From an uncultured Actinomycetes bacterium (GTDB lineage Bacteria > Actinomycetota > Actinomycetes > Actinomycetales > Bifidobacteriaceae): a DNA stretch of 64,000 nucleotides. The stretch spans positions 62,001 to 126,000 of the forward strand of contig OMWX01000002.1 of assembly GCA_900314875.1 (NCBI GenBank). Reading direction: 5' to 3'. The notes beneath the pieces were generated by a model. It searched no databases and was not told the DNA's origin. It was given only the letters and a program-made list of their open reading frames with translations. This document shows positions 10,201 through 18,809 of the stretch, in pieces. The first letter of the stretch is position 1; the number at the start of each line of letters is the position of its first letter. The position numbers and the translations under genes were made by a program.

Positions 10201-10828
10201 CGACATAGCCATGAAAGACCTGGAAATAAGAGGCACGGGAAACCTGCTGGGCGACGCGCAGTCCGGACATATTCAAGCCGTGGGATTCGACATGTACGTG
10301 CGCATGGTGTCCGAAGCCGTCAGCGCATGCAAAGAACCGAAAAAACCGAAGAAAATATTCGTCTCCGTCGACCTGCCGATAGAAGCTTCAATACCGGAGG
10401 AATACATAGAATCCGACGTTTTGAGAATGGAAATATATCGCAAAATTGCTTCAGCCGAAACAGAGGAAGATTTTGCCGGCATAACAGAAGAACTTAACGA
10501 CCGATACGGAAAACCGCCGCGCGAAGTCGAAAGACTTTTTGACGTATCCCGGCTGCGCCTGCGCGCTCGCCGGTCGGGCATAACCGAGCTTGCAGCCATC
10601 GGACGAGTCGTCAGGGTTGTCGGATTTGAACCGCGAGAGTCCGTCTTGACGCGCATGTCATACGAATACGACGGACTGCAATGGCTGCCTTCCTTGAAAA
10701 CCGTGCGTTTTGCGTCGCCGTTCGTTTCCGCGCACGGACCTTTGTCGGCCGGCGAATATGATTCGGACAAAATACTTGATTTTGCAAACAAGCTGATTGA
10801 CGATTTGAACTGGAAGCCGCAGGTTTAA
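7205..10828 (+). CDS. mfd: Transcription-repair coupling factor
   Basis: Mfd recognises RNA polymerase stalled at lesions, pushes it off with an ATP-driven translocase and recruits UvrA. The 1207-residue protein has the full domain order. An N-terminal UvrB-like region carries RGGILDVFPP. The RNA-polymerase interaction domain carries EYVVHDRHGIGRF (about residues 525-540). The RecG-like motor has Walker A GDVGFGKTE (about 683-691), DEEQRFG (about 785), SATPIPRTLEMA and GRVGRGRE. The C-terminal TRCF domain covers about residues 1040-1160. No key element is missing. It shares an ATGA overlap with pth and is followed by a 255-nt gap leading to the PTS genes. Confidence 0.97.
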   Translation: MNEMSQNAASASDAVFGAASGTVSSLPDLLSGLSKDSEFELLRNLAAAKTKVERGNFIKNGFADSQNCTTVSLPEGMNEALAAAIAQENVPAILVVSSQREAEETASALRSWHGGNANDIAVLNAWETLPHERLSPRADTVSERMSVFYRLAHPSETDPLFAPIRILVVPVRSLIQPIVSGIENVKPLIFAAGDEISLEEAAKSLNENAYSRVQLVMERGQYAVRGGILDVFPPTSEHPARIDFFGDEIEQIKYFNVSDQRTYGEDIKRIRASACREIMLDENVKRRAASLTDSIPDAREMLESISEGIPVEGMESLMPVLADKMNPVTDLFDKNAIVMLCDKEKLRRAAYEHSRTADEFLAASWHIAASGKTADVPLNFDKSSFLDFDELAESLKEAGIRIWNLSPLRSDALADGYVSLEAESVREYRGNQNIAAEDIKKLDSQGYEIFLTAGANGTVSKLSRNIADIAQVFPRAIVSCVSKGFIDSAARIALFAEKDLTGHSTVSSTVLKMRKRRKSIDLTELREGEYVVHDRHGIGRFIGLVSKKTGAGKTKGTREYLVIEYAPSKRNAPADRLYVPVDQPDIISKYTGSDSPKLNKLGGSDWAATKAKARKYTAQIAQNLVRLYSQRQKVKGFAFSPDTQWQRELEDAFAYQETPDQLSAIEEVKADMEKPKPMDRLICGDVGFGKTEIAIRAAFKAVQDSKQVAVQVPTTLLANQHYKTFSQRLEGFPVTVAQMSRFQTAKEIKQTKEGLENGSIDIVIGTHKLLSSSVKFKDLGLVIIDEEQRFGVEHKEMLKTLKPETDVLSLSATPIPRTLEMAVTGIREMSTLNTAPEDRLPVLTYAGPKEDAQITAAIRRELLRSGQVFFIHNHTETISDTAAYIKRLVPEAEIAVAHGKMPQRQLDTVINDFWNRDIDVLVCTTIVETGLDIANANTLIVDRAERFGLSQLHQLRGRVGRGRERAYAYFLYEPGKIMTQTAAERLKTIAQNSSPGSGFDIAMKDLEIRGTGNLLGDAQSGHIQAVGFDMYVRMVSEAVSACKEPKKPKKIFVSVDLPIEASIPEEYIESDVLRMEIYRKIASAETEEDFAGITEELNDRYGKPPREVERLFDVSRLRLRARRSGITELAAIGRVVRVVGFEPRESVLTRMSYEYDGLQWLPSLKTVRFASPFVSAHGPLSAGEYDSDKILDFANKLIDDLNWKPQV

Positions 10829-10984
10829 ACTCGCAAATGCGCAAAATAAGGCGAATTGACGCCTATTGCGCCATTATCTGCCATTTTCGCATGAAAATGC
10901 TTTTTGCAGGTGAAATTCCTTTAACGGCGCAACAAATTTTTATTGACGTCTCCTTATGATACAGTTTCTCTGTAGCTGTTAATC

Positions 10985-11049
10985 AGGGTTGTTACTCGTT
11001 AAGAGGCAAGACTTGGTGTGTCCTTTTGTGATACCCCGGGTCTTTTTTT
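10985..11049 (+). promoter_or_regulatory. LicT/BglG-type RNA antiterminator (RAT) overlapping an intrinsic terminator
   Basis: GGGTTGTTACTCGTTAAG followed by AGGCAAGACTTGG closely matches the RAT consensus bound by BglG/LicT/SacY proteins. Its 3' end is shared with a terminator hairpin: AGAC..TTGG at 11009-11016 pairs with CCGG..GTCT at 11036-11043, followed by seven Ts. The two structures are mutually exclusive, the standard design for sugar-induced antitermination. The cognate antiterminator is encoded downstream of the PTS gene. A TTGACG at 10943 may be part of the promoter. Confidence 0.85.
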
Positions 11050-11083
11050 GTTTTTGCGGGTTTCAACTTTTAAAGGAGACACA

Positions 11084-13168
11084 ATGACAAATAGTAATTC
11101 TGCCGCACAGCAGATTATTGATGCTGTCGGCGGAGCGGAAAATGTTCGCACGCTCACGCATTGTGCGACAAGACTTCGTTTCGAATTGCGCGATGCTTCG
11201 AAAGTTGACCAGGATACCGTCGAAAACGTTGACGGCGTTATGGGAGCAGTGCCGCAGTCGGGCGACCGCTATCAGGTTATTATCGGAGGCACTGTTGCTA
11301 CCGTTTACAACGATATTATGCACCTTCCGTCGATGAGCAATAAATCCCAGTCCGACGAGGACGTAAAGGCAGCAGCTCGCGCTGGAGGAGTTCGAGGAAA
11401 AAACGAGCTGGTCAATAACTTCTTCGAGTATCTGTCTGATTCATTCCGTCCGATTTTGGGCGTTTTGCTTGCAACTTCGCTGGTTATTGCATTTGCTTCG
11501 ATTATGGAAGCTTGCAACGTTCAGAACTTCCATGCCGACAATAAGCCCGGCGGATGGGTTTTGATTGACGCTATGTGGCGTTCGGTTTTCTACTTCCTGC
11601 CTTTGATGATTGCTTACAATGCTTCCAACAAGCTGAAAGTCGATCCCTGGCTGGGAACCGCAGTCATGGCTTCTCTTATCACTCCGAACTTCATCTCTTT
11701 GATGCTGCCCGACGGAGTAAACGGAACTGTCTGCACCATAAATGAAGCTTTGAACAAGCAGACATGCACGGCAGATGTTTTCGGAATGCGCATGCAGCTG
11801 GACGACTACGGCGGCAACGTGTTCCTTCCTTTGATTATGCCTCCTATTCTTGCTTTGCTTTACCACGGACTTAAAAAGGTTATTCCCGGCAACCTTCAGA
11901 TGGTTTTCGTTCCGTTCCTCTGCCTTATCGTAATGGTTCCGGTTTCGGCATTCTTGCTCGGGCCTGTTTCTGTTTGGGTAGGAAACGGCTTGGGACAGTT
12001 CTTCTTGTGGATGAACACAAACGCTCCGTTCGTATTCGCAATTATTATTCCTTTGGTGTATCCGTTCCTTGTTCCGCTCGGTTTGCACTGGCCTCTTAAC
12101 GCTATGATGCTTATGAACATCAACAACCTCGGATACGACTTTATTCAGGGACCTATGGGCGTATGGAACTTTGCCTGCTTCGGAGCTACCGCCGGCGTTC
12201 TTATTCTTTCGATTCGCGACAAGGATAAGAATATGCGCCAGACTGCCACGGGTGCTTTGCTTGCGGGGCTTCTCGGAGGAATTTCCGAGCCGTCTCTGTA
12301 CGGTATTCATCTGCGCAACAAGGGAATTTACCCCCGCATGCTTACAGGCTGCGCGGTCGGAGGAGTTGTTATCGCCGTTCTCAGCCAGCTGTTCACCGGT
12401 CACAACGGAGATCCTTCCGGAGTTACTACTTCGGCATTCGCGTTTACTTCGCTGCTTACCATTCCGGTATTTAAGCCGATTTGGATTTACATCATCTCTA
12501 TCGCTGCTTCCTTCTTCACTGCGATGTTCATGATTCTTATCTTCGATTACCGTCCCAGAAGCCAGGGCGGCCGTCCGATGATCAACGTTCCTTTCTTGAA
12601 CAAGGGTGCGGAAGCCGAAGCTGCTGCAAAAGAAGAAGCTGCAAAAGCTGCTGCCGCTAAGCCTGCTGCTAAACCTGCTGCTGCAAAGATTGAACTTCAC
12701 ACCGATTCGATTGCTTCTCCGGTTGCAGGAAAAGTTCTTCCTTTGGAGGAAACGGGCGATGAAACTTTTGCTCAGAGAATTTTGGGCGAGGGCGTTGCCG
12801 TCGAGCCGTCCGAAGGGATTTTCACCGCACCGGTTTCCGGCGAGCTTACTACCGTTGCGGGAAGCAAACACGCATTCGGAATCAAAACCGATGACGGAGT
12901 AGAAATTCTCGTTCATATCGGAATTGATACCGTTCAGCTTAACGGCAAGGGATTCGTAACGAATCTTAAGGTCGGAGACAAGGTAAACAAAGGCGACAAA
13001 CTCGCTGACGCAGACCTTAATCTGATTAAAGAAGCCGGATATAAGACAATTACGGCAGTAACCGTTACGAACACGAAGAAACTCGTGAAGAAAGCCGGCG
13101 CGAACATTTCTCCTCTTACGGGCAAAGATGTTAAAGCCGGTGACGCGATTATTAGGATTTCCCGATAA
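11084..13168 (+). CDS. PTS sugar transporter EIIBCA, beta-glucoside/sucrose-family architecture
   Basis: This membrane permease imports and phosphorylates a sugar using phosphate passed from Enzyme I and HPr. From ATG 11084 (AAAGGAG upstream) the product is 694 residues. EIIB has the phosphorylatable Cys27 in THCATRLRF. EIIC (about residues 110-495) has many membrane segments. An Ala/Lys-rich linker follows (about 505-535), then EIIA with the phospho-His611 in LVHIGIDT. The B-C-A order is that of the BglF/SacP family. In B. longum a similar PTS with a BglG-like regulator is reported to take up glucose, so glucose, a beta-glucoside or sucrose are all possible. Expression is controlled by the RAT/terminator just upstream. 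Confidence 0.92.
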   Translation: MTNSNSAAQQIIDAVGGAENVRTLTHCATRLRFELRDASKVDQDTVENVDGVMGAVPQSGDRYQVIIGGTVATVYNDIMHLPSMSNKSQSDEDVKAAARAGGVRGKNELVNNFFEYLSDSFRPILGVLLATSLVIAFASIMEACNVQNFHADNKPGGWVLIDAMWRSVFYFLPLMIAYNASNKLKVDPWLGTAVMASLITPNFISLMLPDGVNGTVCTINEALNKQTCTADVFGMRMQLDDYGGNVFLPLIMPPILALLYHGLKKVIPGNLQMVFVPFLCLIVMVPVSAFLLGPVSVWVGNGLGQFFLWMNTNAPFVFAIIIPLVYPFLVPLGLHWPLNAMMLMNINNLGYDFIQGPMGVWNFACFGATAGVLILSIRDKDKNMRQTATGALLAGLLGGISEPSLYGIHLRNKGIYPRMLTGCAVGGVVIAVLSQLFTGHNGDPSGVTTSAFAFTSLLTIPVFKPIWIYIISIAASFFTAMFMILIFDYRPRSQGGRPMINVPFLNKGAEAEAAAKEEAAKAAAAKPAAKPAAAKIELHTDSIASPVAGKVLPLEETGDETFAQRILGEGVAVEPSEGIFTAPVSGELTTVAGSKHAFGIKTDDGVEILVHIGIDTVQLNGKGFVTNLKVGDKVNKGDKLADADLNLIKEAGYKTITAVTVTNTKKLVKKAGANISPLTGKDVKAGDAIIRISR

Positions 13169-13220
13169 ATCTGAATTTAAATCGCGAATAAGCGGTTAAT
13201 CCGCAAAACGGTTCAAACAG

Positions 13221-13260
13221 ATCGCAGCATTGCGTTAAATTGCGCAATGCTGCGATTTTT
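13221..13260 (+). terminator. Intrinsic terminator after EIIBCA
   Basis: A perfect 14-bp stem (13221-13234 with 13243-13256, ATCGCAGCATTGCG on the left arm) with an 8-nt loop is followed by TTTTT. It separates the transporter from the antiterminator gene. Confidence 0.9.
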
Positions 13261-13346
13261 GTTTACAATATTTGTTGTCAAATAAATTGCTCTGCAATTA
13301 TTTTGAAGACAGCATGTTTTTGTTTTTTGAAAGAGGGTTCGTCTGA

Positions 13347-14183
13347 ATGAATATACTGCGCGTATTCAACAACAATGTCGTTCTTGCGCACAGCAGCGAT
13401 GATAATTGCGAAATAATACTTACCGGCAGAGGAATAGGCTTTCAGATGAAGCCCGGAGATACGGTAAAACAAGAAAAAATAGAGAAAAAATTTGTGCCCG
13501 ACGAAGGTCGAGACCCGGGGATTTTGGCTCAGACCGTCGCGGATATTCCTCCGGAAAGTTTTCATATTGTTTCCAGAGCAATGGAAGAAGCCGGACTTTC
13601 TGATTTGATATCAAATTCAATTCTGCTTATCTCTTTGGCAGATCATGTTTCATTTGTTCTTAAACGCTCAAAAACGAAAGCAAATTTCGAATATCCGCTT
13701 CCTGTCGAAGTGCGCACTTTGTATCCGGGAGAGTACGGACAGGCGAAAAAACTGTTTGCGGCGATAAACAATCACCTGACCGGCGGAAAGAAGCTGCCCG
13801 TGTCTGAAATTACCGCAATAGCGCTTCATCTTGTCAATATAGGATTTTCGACGGGCGATTTGTCTTATACTTACGCAATGACCGGCATTATCAGGCATAT
13901 ACTTGCCGAAATCGGCAAATATTGCGGGAAGCCTCTTAATATCGATGCGGAGAACACGGCCAGATTTATAACGCATTTAAGATACATGTTTATCCGAATT
14001 TGCAGAAAAAAACAGCTGACGGGGACTCCCGCTCAGATATCTTCCAGCATCAGCGAAGCATTTCCTGAAGCGGAAAAATGCACTGAGCGCATAAGCGAAA
14101 TATTCAAAGACCAGATGAAAACGCAGCTTACGACAGACGAAAAAGCGTATATTACTCTTCATCTTTCCAGAATTTTTGCTTAA
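13347..14183 (+). CDS. BglG/LicT-family transcriptional antiterminator
   Basis: The product (278 residues) is an RNA-binding antiterminator controlled by PTS phosphorylation. The N-terminal CAT domain (about residues 1-55, MNILRVFNNNVVLAHS... to GIGFQMKPGD) binds the RAT. Two PRD domains follow. PRD1 contains SLADHVSFVLKR and YPLPVEVRTLYPGEY; PRD2 contains EITAIALHLVNIGF and ends with DEKAYITLHLSRI. The regulatory His residues in these blocks are visible. Lying between the EIIBCA gene and ptsHI, and with a textbook RAT upstream of EIIBCA, it almost certainly relieves termination there when sugar is present. No RAT is seen upstream of ptsH. Confidence 0.93.
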   Translation: MNILRVFNNNVVLAHSSDDNCEIILTGRGIGFQMKPGDTVKQEKIEKKFVPDEGRDPGILAQTVADIPPESFHIVSRAMEEAGLSDLISNSILLISLADHVSFVLKRSKTKANFEYPLPVEVRTLYPGEYGQAKKLFAAINNHLTGGKKLPVSEITAIALHLVNIGFSTGDLSYTYAMTGIIRHILAEIGKYCGKPLNIDAENTARFITHLRYMFIRICRKKQLTGTPAQISSSISEAFPEAEKCTERISEIFKDQMKTQLTTDEKAYITLHLSRIFA

Positions 14184-14393
14184 GTTAAAAAATCAGACAA
14201 TTTTTTTCTTAATTTCGCTTTTTGAAGATTGAAAAAAATTGATATGGGCTTTACTGTTGAATAAGTGCCGTTTTCTCGGCATTTTTACGCATTAACCGAA
14301 ATTGCGCGGCATATTTGACCGCCCCTCGGTGTTAAATGGATGCGATAAGGTTTTACGCTTAATATAAAAGCGTCTTAACAAGAAAGGTAAACC

Positions 14394-14660
14394 ATGATTT
14401 CTCGCACTGCTGTAGTAGGCGCTTCCGTAGGACTTCACGCGCGTCCCGCCGCTCTTTTTGCTGACGCTGTCGACGATTCCGATCTCGATGTGACAATCTC
14501 TTTGAACGGCAAGGAAGCAGATGCTTCAAGCCCGCTTGAAATTATGACTCTCGGCGCAAAGAACGGCGATACCGTAACCATTGCTACAGACGATGATTCG
14601 GCAGCAGACAAGATGGACGAGCTGGCTGCCATGCTTGAGCGCAACCTGGACGCCGAATAA
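14394..14660 (+). CDS. ptsH: Phosphocarrier protein HPr
   Basis: HPr is the small cytoplasmic phosphate carrier between Enzyme I and sugar-specific EIIA domains. The 88-residue product has the active-site motif GLHARPAA with the phosphorylated His15. Ser46 is present at the position used for regulatory phosphorylation in Firmicutes (context ASSPLEIM), but the flanking sequence is not the Firmicutes one and HPr kinase is not expected in this lineage. The start has AAGAAAGG about 8 nt upstream. It is followed 43 nt later by ptsI, with which it forms the general PTS operon. Confidence 0.96.
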   Translation: MISRTAVVGASVGLHARPAALFADAVDDSDLDVTISLNGKEADASSPLEIMTLGAKNGDTVTIATDDDSAADKMDELAAMLERNLDAE

Positions 14661-14703
14661 AAAAACAGGCGGAGTAAAAAGGTAAAAACGGAGTAAAAAA
14701 AGA

Positions 14704-16398
14704 ATGGCTTCCGAACATAAAATTCTTCACGGCATCGGAGTATGCGCGGGTACCGCGTCGGCTCCCGCTGCATTTGTCAATGCGGCTGCAGGAGTCGATC
14801 CGAACGAAACGCCCAGTACCGATATTGAAGCGGACAGCAATCGCGTTCGTCAGGCCATGGCCGACGTTGCGGCAGGATTGCGCGCTCGTATCGAAACCGT
14901 AAGCGACGAAAAGTCTAAGGGCGTTTTAAAAGCCACCGCAGAACTTGCGGAAGACAAAGGTCTTGCAAAGAAGATCATTAAAAAGATTAAAAGCGGTTCC
15001 GGCATTACTCAGGCCGTTGACGAAGCTGCAGGCGAATACGCCGCAATGCTTGAACAGCTCGGCGGCTATATGGCTGAACGAGTAACAGACCTTTTTGATA
15101 TTCGCGACAGGACTATCTGCGCTCTTCGCGGACTTCCGGCTCCCGGCGTTCCGACATTGACCGAGCCCGTGGTTCTTATCGCAAACGACTTGGCTCCGGC
15201 AGAAACCGCAACGCTTGATCCCAAGCTTGTTGCGGGAATTGTGACCCAGGCCGGCGGTCCGACTTCGCATACTGCAATTCTTGCGGCTCAGCTGGGCATC
15301 CCGGCAGTAGTAAAGACTGCGGGCGTTCTCGACAGTCTTACAGAAGCAGATACGGTAGCTCTTGACGGAAGTCTGGGCGACGTTATCGTTTCTCCGACTG
15401 ATGAAGAAGTAAAAACGCTGGCAGACCGCGCCGAAAGACGTGCGGCTGCTCTTGCGCAGTCCGCAGGACCGGGCGAAACTAAAGACGGTCACAAAGTCAA
15501 GCTTCTTGCAAACATCGGAACCGTGGGCGATGCGCATAATGCAGCCGGATTCGATCTTGAAGGTTCCGGACTTTTCCGTTCCGAGTTCCTCTTCCTTGAT
15601 CGCGAGCAAGCTCCGACTCTTGAGGAGCAGACCGAGACTTATACGGAGATTCTTAAAGCTTTCGGAAACCGCCGTGTTGTAGTTCGCACGCTTGATGCGG
15701 GCGCAGACAAGCCTTTGGCATTCGCAAACCAGGAGAAGGAAGAAAACCCTGCTTTGGGCGTTCGCGGCTTGCGTTTGGGGATGATGCTTCGCGAGGAACT
15801 TCTCGATACTCAGCTTGAAGCATTGTCTCTGGCTTACAAGCAGACCCAAGGCGACTTGTGGGTTATGGCTCCTATGGTTGCCACAGTTGAGGATGCTCAG
15901 TACTTTGTCGACAAAGCGCGTTCTTACGGTCTGCCTAAGGTCGGCGTTATGATTGAGGTTCCTTCGGCTGCAATCTGTTCTGAGCAGATTCTCTCAGTTG
16001 CTGACTTTGCTTCTTTGGGAACAAACGATCTTTCTCAGTATACAATGGCTTCCGACCGTACTCAGGGCGAGCTTGCAGCATATTTGAACATCTGGCAGCC
16101 TGCGGTTTTGCGCATGATTAAAGCTGCCTGCGACGGCGGCGAAGCGACCGGCAAGTATGTCGGCGTATGCGGCGAGGCAGGCGGAGACCCGCTTATGGCT
16201 CTCGTGCTCACAGGCTTGGGCGTAGGCTCGCTGTCAATGGCTCCGACAAAGGTTAAGGCCGTTCGCGCGGCTCTTAAGCTGCATGATCTTGATACGTGCA
16301 AGAAAATGGCAGACATTGCCGTTAACGCACATACTGCGGCAGAAGCTCGCGAAGCGGTTCTTGCTGTTGCAGACCCGATTTTGTCGGATTTGATCTGA
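14704..16398 (+). CDS. ptsI: PTS Enzyme I (phosphoenolpyruvate-protein phosphotransferase)
   Basis: Enzyme I takes phosphate from phosphoenolpyruvate and passes it to HPr, the first step of the PTS. The 564-residue protein has the phospho-His at residue 189 in GGPTSHTAILAAQLGIP. The C-terminal PEP-binding barrel shows GLFRSEFLFLDR, the stretch around PMVATVEDAQYF, GVMIEVPSAA and FASLGTNDLSQY. A Cys in the VCGEAGGDP motif supplies the catalytic proton donor. It starts 43 nt after ptsH with a GGAG upstream. With EIIBCA upstream the window holds every component of a working PTS. Confidence 0.97.
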   Translation: MASEHKILHGIGVCAGTASAPAAFVNAAAGVDPNETPSTDIEADSNRVRQAMADVAAGLRARIETVSDEKSKGVLKATAELAEDKGLAKKIIKKIKSGSGITQAVDEAAGEYAAMLEQLGGYMAERVTDLFDIRDRTICALRGLPAPGVPTLTEPVVLIANDLAPAETATLDPKLVAGIVTQAGGPTSHTAILAAQLGIPAVVKTAGVLDSLTEADTVALDGSLGDVIVSPTDEEVKTLADRAERRAAALAQSAGPGETKDGHKVKLLANIGTVGDAHNAAGFDLEGSGLFRSEFLFLDREQAPTLEEQTETYTEILKAFGNRRVVVRTLDAGADKPLAFANQEKEENPALGVRGLRLGMMLREELLDTQLEALSLAYKQTQGDLWVMAPMVATVEDAQYFVDKARSYGLPKVGVMIEVPSAAICSEQILSVADFASLGTNDLSQYTMASDRTQGELAAYLNIWQPAVLRMIKAACDGGEATGKYVGVCGEAGGDPLMALVLTGLGVGSLSMAPTKVKAVRAALKLHDLDTCKKMADIAVNAHTAAEAREAVLAVADPILSDLI

Positions 16399-16553
16399 TT
16401 TTTCAGAGAGTTCTTAACAGTCTGAATTTAACAGGTTATGTTCCGGCTCTGCATGCTTCGGCTTTGCTTTGAGCTGATGCTTAACTGGGTTTGAGCTGGG
16501 TTTAAGCAGAGCCTGAGCAGAGACTGAATCCGGCATGACAAGATTTCTTGAGG

Positions 16554-16591
16554 GTTCCTCCGAATTTATTTAAGTTCGGGGGAACTTTTTT
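16554..16591. terminator. Intrinsic terminator after ptsI
   Basis: GTTCCTCCGAA (16554-16564) pairs with TTCGGGGGAAC (16575-16585), followed by six Ts. It lies between ptsI and the convergent DUF218 gene. A less regular direct repeat (gggtttgagct / gggtttaagc) lies just upstream at about 16486-16507. Confidence 0.88.
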
Positions 16592-16631
16592 GTTGTCGCA
16601 AAATTTATCTGAACTTAAAAATTGTATGAAC

Positions 16632-17849
16632 CTAGAAAAAGCGGAAGAAAGAAATAGTGTTCCAAATCTCGCAAATCGCATAAATCAGAGCCGTTAATCC
16701 TGCGATAACAATATACGGTGCTGGATGTTCTTTTGTAAGAGCTATGAATTCGCGTATAAAAGCGGTTGTCCAATAATAACTTTTTGTGTGCGAGCCTATG
16801 CCGTCCGCTCTGATTCCGAATTCGCGCGTGTACATTAAAGCGCGAAAAACGTGATAATCGCTTGTAACTACGGCGCAGCGGTAAGGCGTGTTGGAGATAT
16901 TGAGCTTTTCTCTGCGTTTGCGGCGTTTCAGCTGCTTTTTGAGCTTCTTGCTGTCATTTTCCCCGATTTCGTTTTTCCTGCTTTGAGTCGAGTTGAAAAC
17001 AGCTTCTGAAATCTCGCTGCCTGCACAGCTGCCGAAATATATTGCAGCATCGGCTGCATTTGCGCTGCTCGAAACATGATTTTGCGCATAATAATCGCGA
17101 TCCATAGTATTTTTTGAAAAGCGCAGGTTTTCTCTTGTGGTTGTCGACTGATCCTCATTAAGAATTTTATTTTCCGGCACATCCAGCGTAAGCAGATATT
17201 TATGCATGGCTTCTGCTTCGGAACATTTTTCGTCTGAACCCTGACCTCCCGAGCAGATTAATTTGGCTTTTCTGCCCTGTTTGTCCCACAATTCAAATGC
17301 TTTTTCAACGCGTCCTAGCAAAAGAGGAGACAGCTGATCTCCGATAAGACCGGCTCCGTGAATGATTATGTAGTCGTAACTGCGCCGGCGGGGAAGCAGA
17401 CGGTAGAAAATCGCATAGAAGAAAAGAGAGACATAAACAAGCAGGAATAATGTGCCCTGAAGCCTGAATGTCATGGCAATCCAAAACCAGAGTCGCTGCA
17501 GACCGTTCGGGTTATCCGACAAATCTGAGGGCAGAAATAAAAGCAGATACGTAAAAACAGCCATTGCGGCAGGCAAAATATGCGACAGCGAGAAACCTTC
17601 GCGTTTGACTACGATAAAAGTGTTGATAATCATCGAAATCGGCACGAAAACAAGCGCCGAAAAAGTGATTGCAAAAACTATGAATATTGCATCAGGATTC
17701 CAGTGAAAACCGATTCCGATTATCGTGCCCGTAAAGAAAAAGAAAAACAGTACTGCGTTGCGGAATCTGCGCGGCTCTTTTATATAAGAGAATGCGAAAG
17801 GCACGCCGAACAGTGCAATGGGAATGATGATGTCTAAGTATTCATTCAT
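16632..17849 (-). CDS. DUF218 (YdcF/SanA/ElyC-type) membrane protein
   Basis: The 405-residue product starts with about five hydrophobic segments (roughly residues 7-145). A DUF218 domain follows (about 155-375), recognisable from YDYIIIHGAGLIGD, AKLICSGGQGSDEKCSEAEA, STTTRENLRFS and VTSDYHVFRALMY. DUF218 proteins such as ElyC and SanA are membrane-linked and implicated in envelope integrity, but their chemistry is unclear. A Lys/Arg-rich insert lies at about residues 295-315 (KKLKKQLKRRKRREK). The gene is monocistronic, converging on ptsI and reading away from ssrA. The specific role is unknown. Confidence 0.85.
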   Translation of the reverse strand: MNEYLDIIIPIALFGVPFAFSYIKEPRRFRNAVLFFFFFTGTIIGIGFHWNPDAIFIVFAITFSALVFVPISMIINTFIVVKREGFSLSHILPAAMAVFTYLLLFLPSDLSDNPNGLQRLWFWIAMTFRLQGTLFLLVYVSLFFYAIFYRLLPRRRSYDYIIIHGAGLIGDQLSPLLLGRVEKAFELWDKQGRKAKLICSGGQGSDEKCSEAEAMHKYLLTLDVPENKILNEDQSTTTRENLRFSKNTMDRDYYAQNHVSSSANAADAAIYFGSCAGSEISEAVFNSTQSRKNEIGENDSKKLKKQLKRRKRREKLNISNTPYRCAVVTSDYHVFRALMYTREFGIRADGIGSHTKSYYWTTAFIREFIALTKEHPAPYIVIAGLTALIYAICEIWNTISFFRFF

Positions 17850-18175
17850 GTTCAGCTTCTTTCAATGCTTGGTATTTTTGTTCGGAGTTTTTTCCGGCGC
17901 TTGCTTCGACATTCGCTTTGGTATTGGATACGGTATCTGCTTTGCCTGTTGTCCGAAATTTCCGGCTTTGGCATTTTTATTTTTTCTTTTTCGCTACTGA
18001 TTTTGCTTTGAGCGAAAAAGAATCGAACTATTCTGCTCTTCCGGGATTCTGCTTTCGGCAAAAATCTATTTTGTTCGTTCTGTTTTTCTTATATTGTATA
18101 TGAAAATGGAGGGTTTTGCGCTGTGCATGGCGCGTGTTGAGCGTTTTTGCCGTCCGGTTGCGACGGTCAAATAAG

Positions 18176-18241
18176 TTTTGCGGCTGTTTTGCGGCTGTTT
18201 TGCGGCTGTTTTGTGACAATTTTGCGGCTGTTTTGCGGCAG
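18176..18241. repeat. 11-bp tandem repeat, six units, upstream of ssrA
   Basis: TTTTGCGGCTG is repeated with exact 11-bp periodicity at 18176, 18187, 18198, 18220 and (last two bases changed) 18231. A degenerate unit, TTTTGTGACAA, sits at 18209. The surrounding 540-nt gap (17850-18389) otherwise contains only the ssrA promoter; I see no believable gene in it. Confidence 0.9.
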
Positions 18242-18303
18242 TTTTTGAGAATATAAGCGAGTTTGCAACAAAAAAATCTGCGCTAAATCGTTCTTGAATG
18301 AGC

Positions 18304-18332
18304 TTGCGGCAGTCTTGCGGCGGTACTAGAAT
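18304..18332 (+). promoter_or_regulatory. Promoter of ssrA
   Basis: TTGCGG at 18304-18309 and TAGAAT at 18327-18332 are separated by 17 nt. They predict a start near 18339 and a 5' precursor of about 50 nt before the mature tmRNA end. Confidence 0.6.
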
Positions 18333-18389
18333 GTTTCATTGGTTTATGCCTTTGTTTTGCCGGTTTTTTCGGCAATGATAAATCAAAAT

Positions 18390-18785
18390 GGGGTCGATCG
18401 GTTTCGACGGTGACCTGTTCGTCGCAGGGAAGCGTGCCGAGAATGCGGGGGTCCGCTCGTTAATGTCCTCCCGCAAAACAATAAGTGCCAAATCTAATCG
18501 CACTGAGTTCGCTCTCGCCGCCTAAGCTTTCGCGCTGGGATTAACCGGTGAGCAGCCGCTCCGTTCGCTCTCTCATGTCTTTGGGGAGATGTCGAGCGTC
18601 ATTAAAAGACTTGCCTGACGCGCTGTTTCTCAGGACGCGCCGGGGACTTTAACTGTGAATATGCCTGCTGTCGGCAGTTTGCGGCACAGACAGGGGCAGA
18701 CAGATAGCCATTCGGTCAGCAGACTACGCACGTAGAAGACTGGGAGTACGGTTACCGGACCCGGGTTCAATTCCCGGCGGCTCCA
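18390..18785 (+). ncRNA. ssrA: tmRNA (transfer-messenger RNA)
   Basis: tmRNA rescues stalled ribosomes and tags the incomplete protein for degradation. The 5' end GGGGTCGATCGGTTTCGACG is the family hallmark. The 3' end has the T-arm GGTTCAATTCC and the acceptor arm GGCTCC, which pairs with the 5' GGGGTCG, leaving discriminator A at 18785. The CCA is not encoded (CAA follows). The tag frame runs from 18487 to the TAA at 18523-18525 and reads AKSNRTEFALAA, which I recognise as the bifidobacterial tag. The 3' end of ssrA is a frequent integration site, and accessory genes follow immediately. Confidence 0.97.
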
Positions 18786-18809
18786 CAAATGAGGTTTGGG
18801 ACATGTATC

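Noticed and set aside
11441..12916. Open reading frame of about 490 codons antisense to the PTS gene, and similar long antisense frames over ychF, ptsI and proC
   Set aside because: They lie opposite strongly supported genes, have odd composition (rich in Arg, Asn, Phe), no ribosome sites and no recognisable motifs; they are by-products of codon bias on the other strand.
17918..18103. Hydrophobic ORF of about 60 codons in the gap between the DUF218 gene and ssrA
   Set aside because: Phe/Tyr-rich composition from a T-rich region, no ribosome site, and no similarity to known small membrane proteins.
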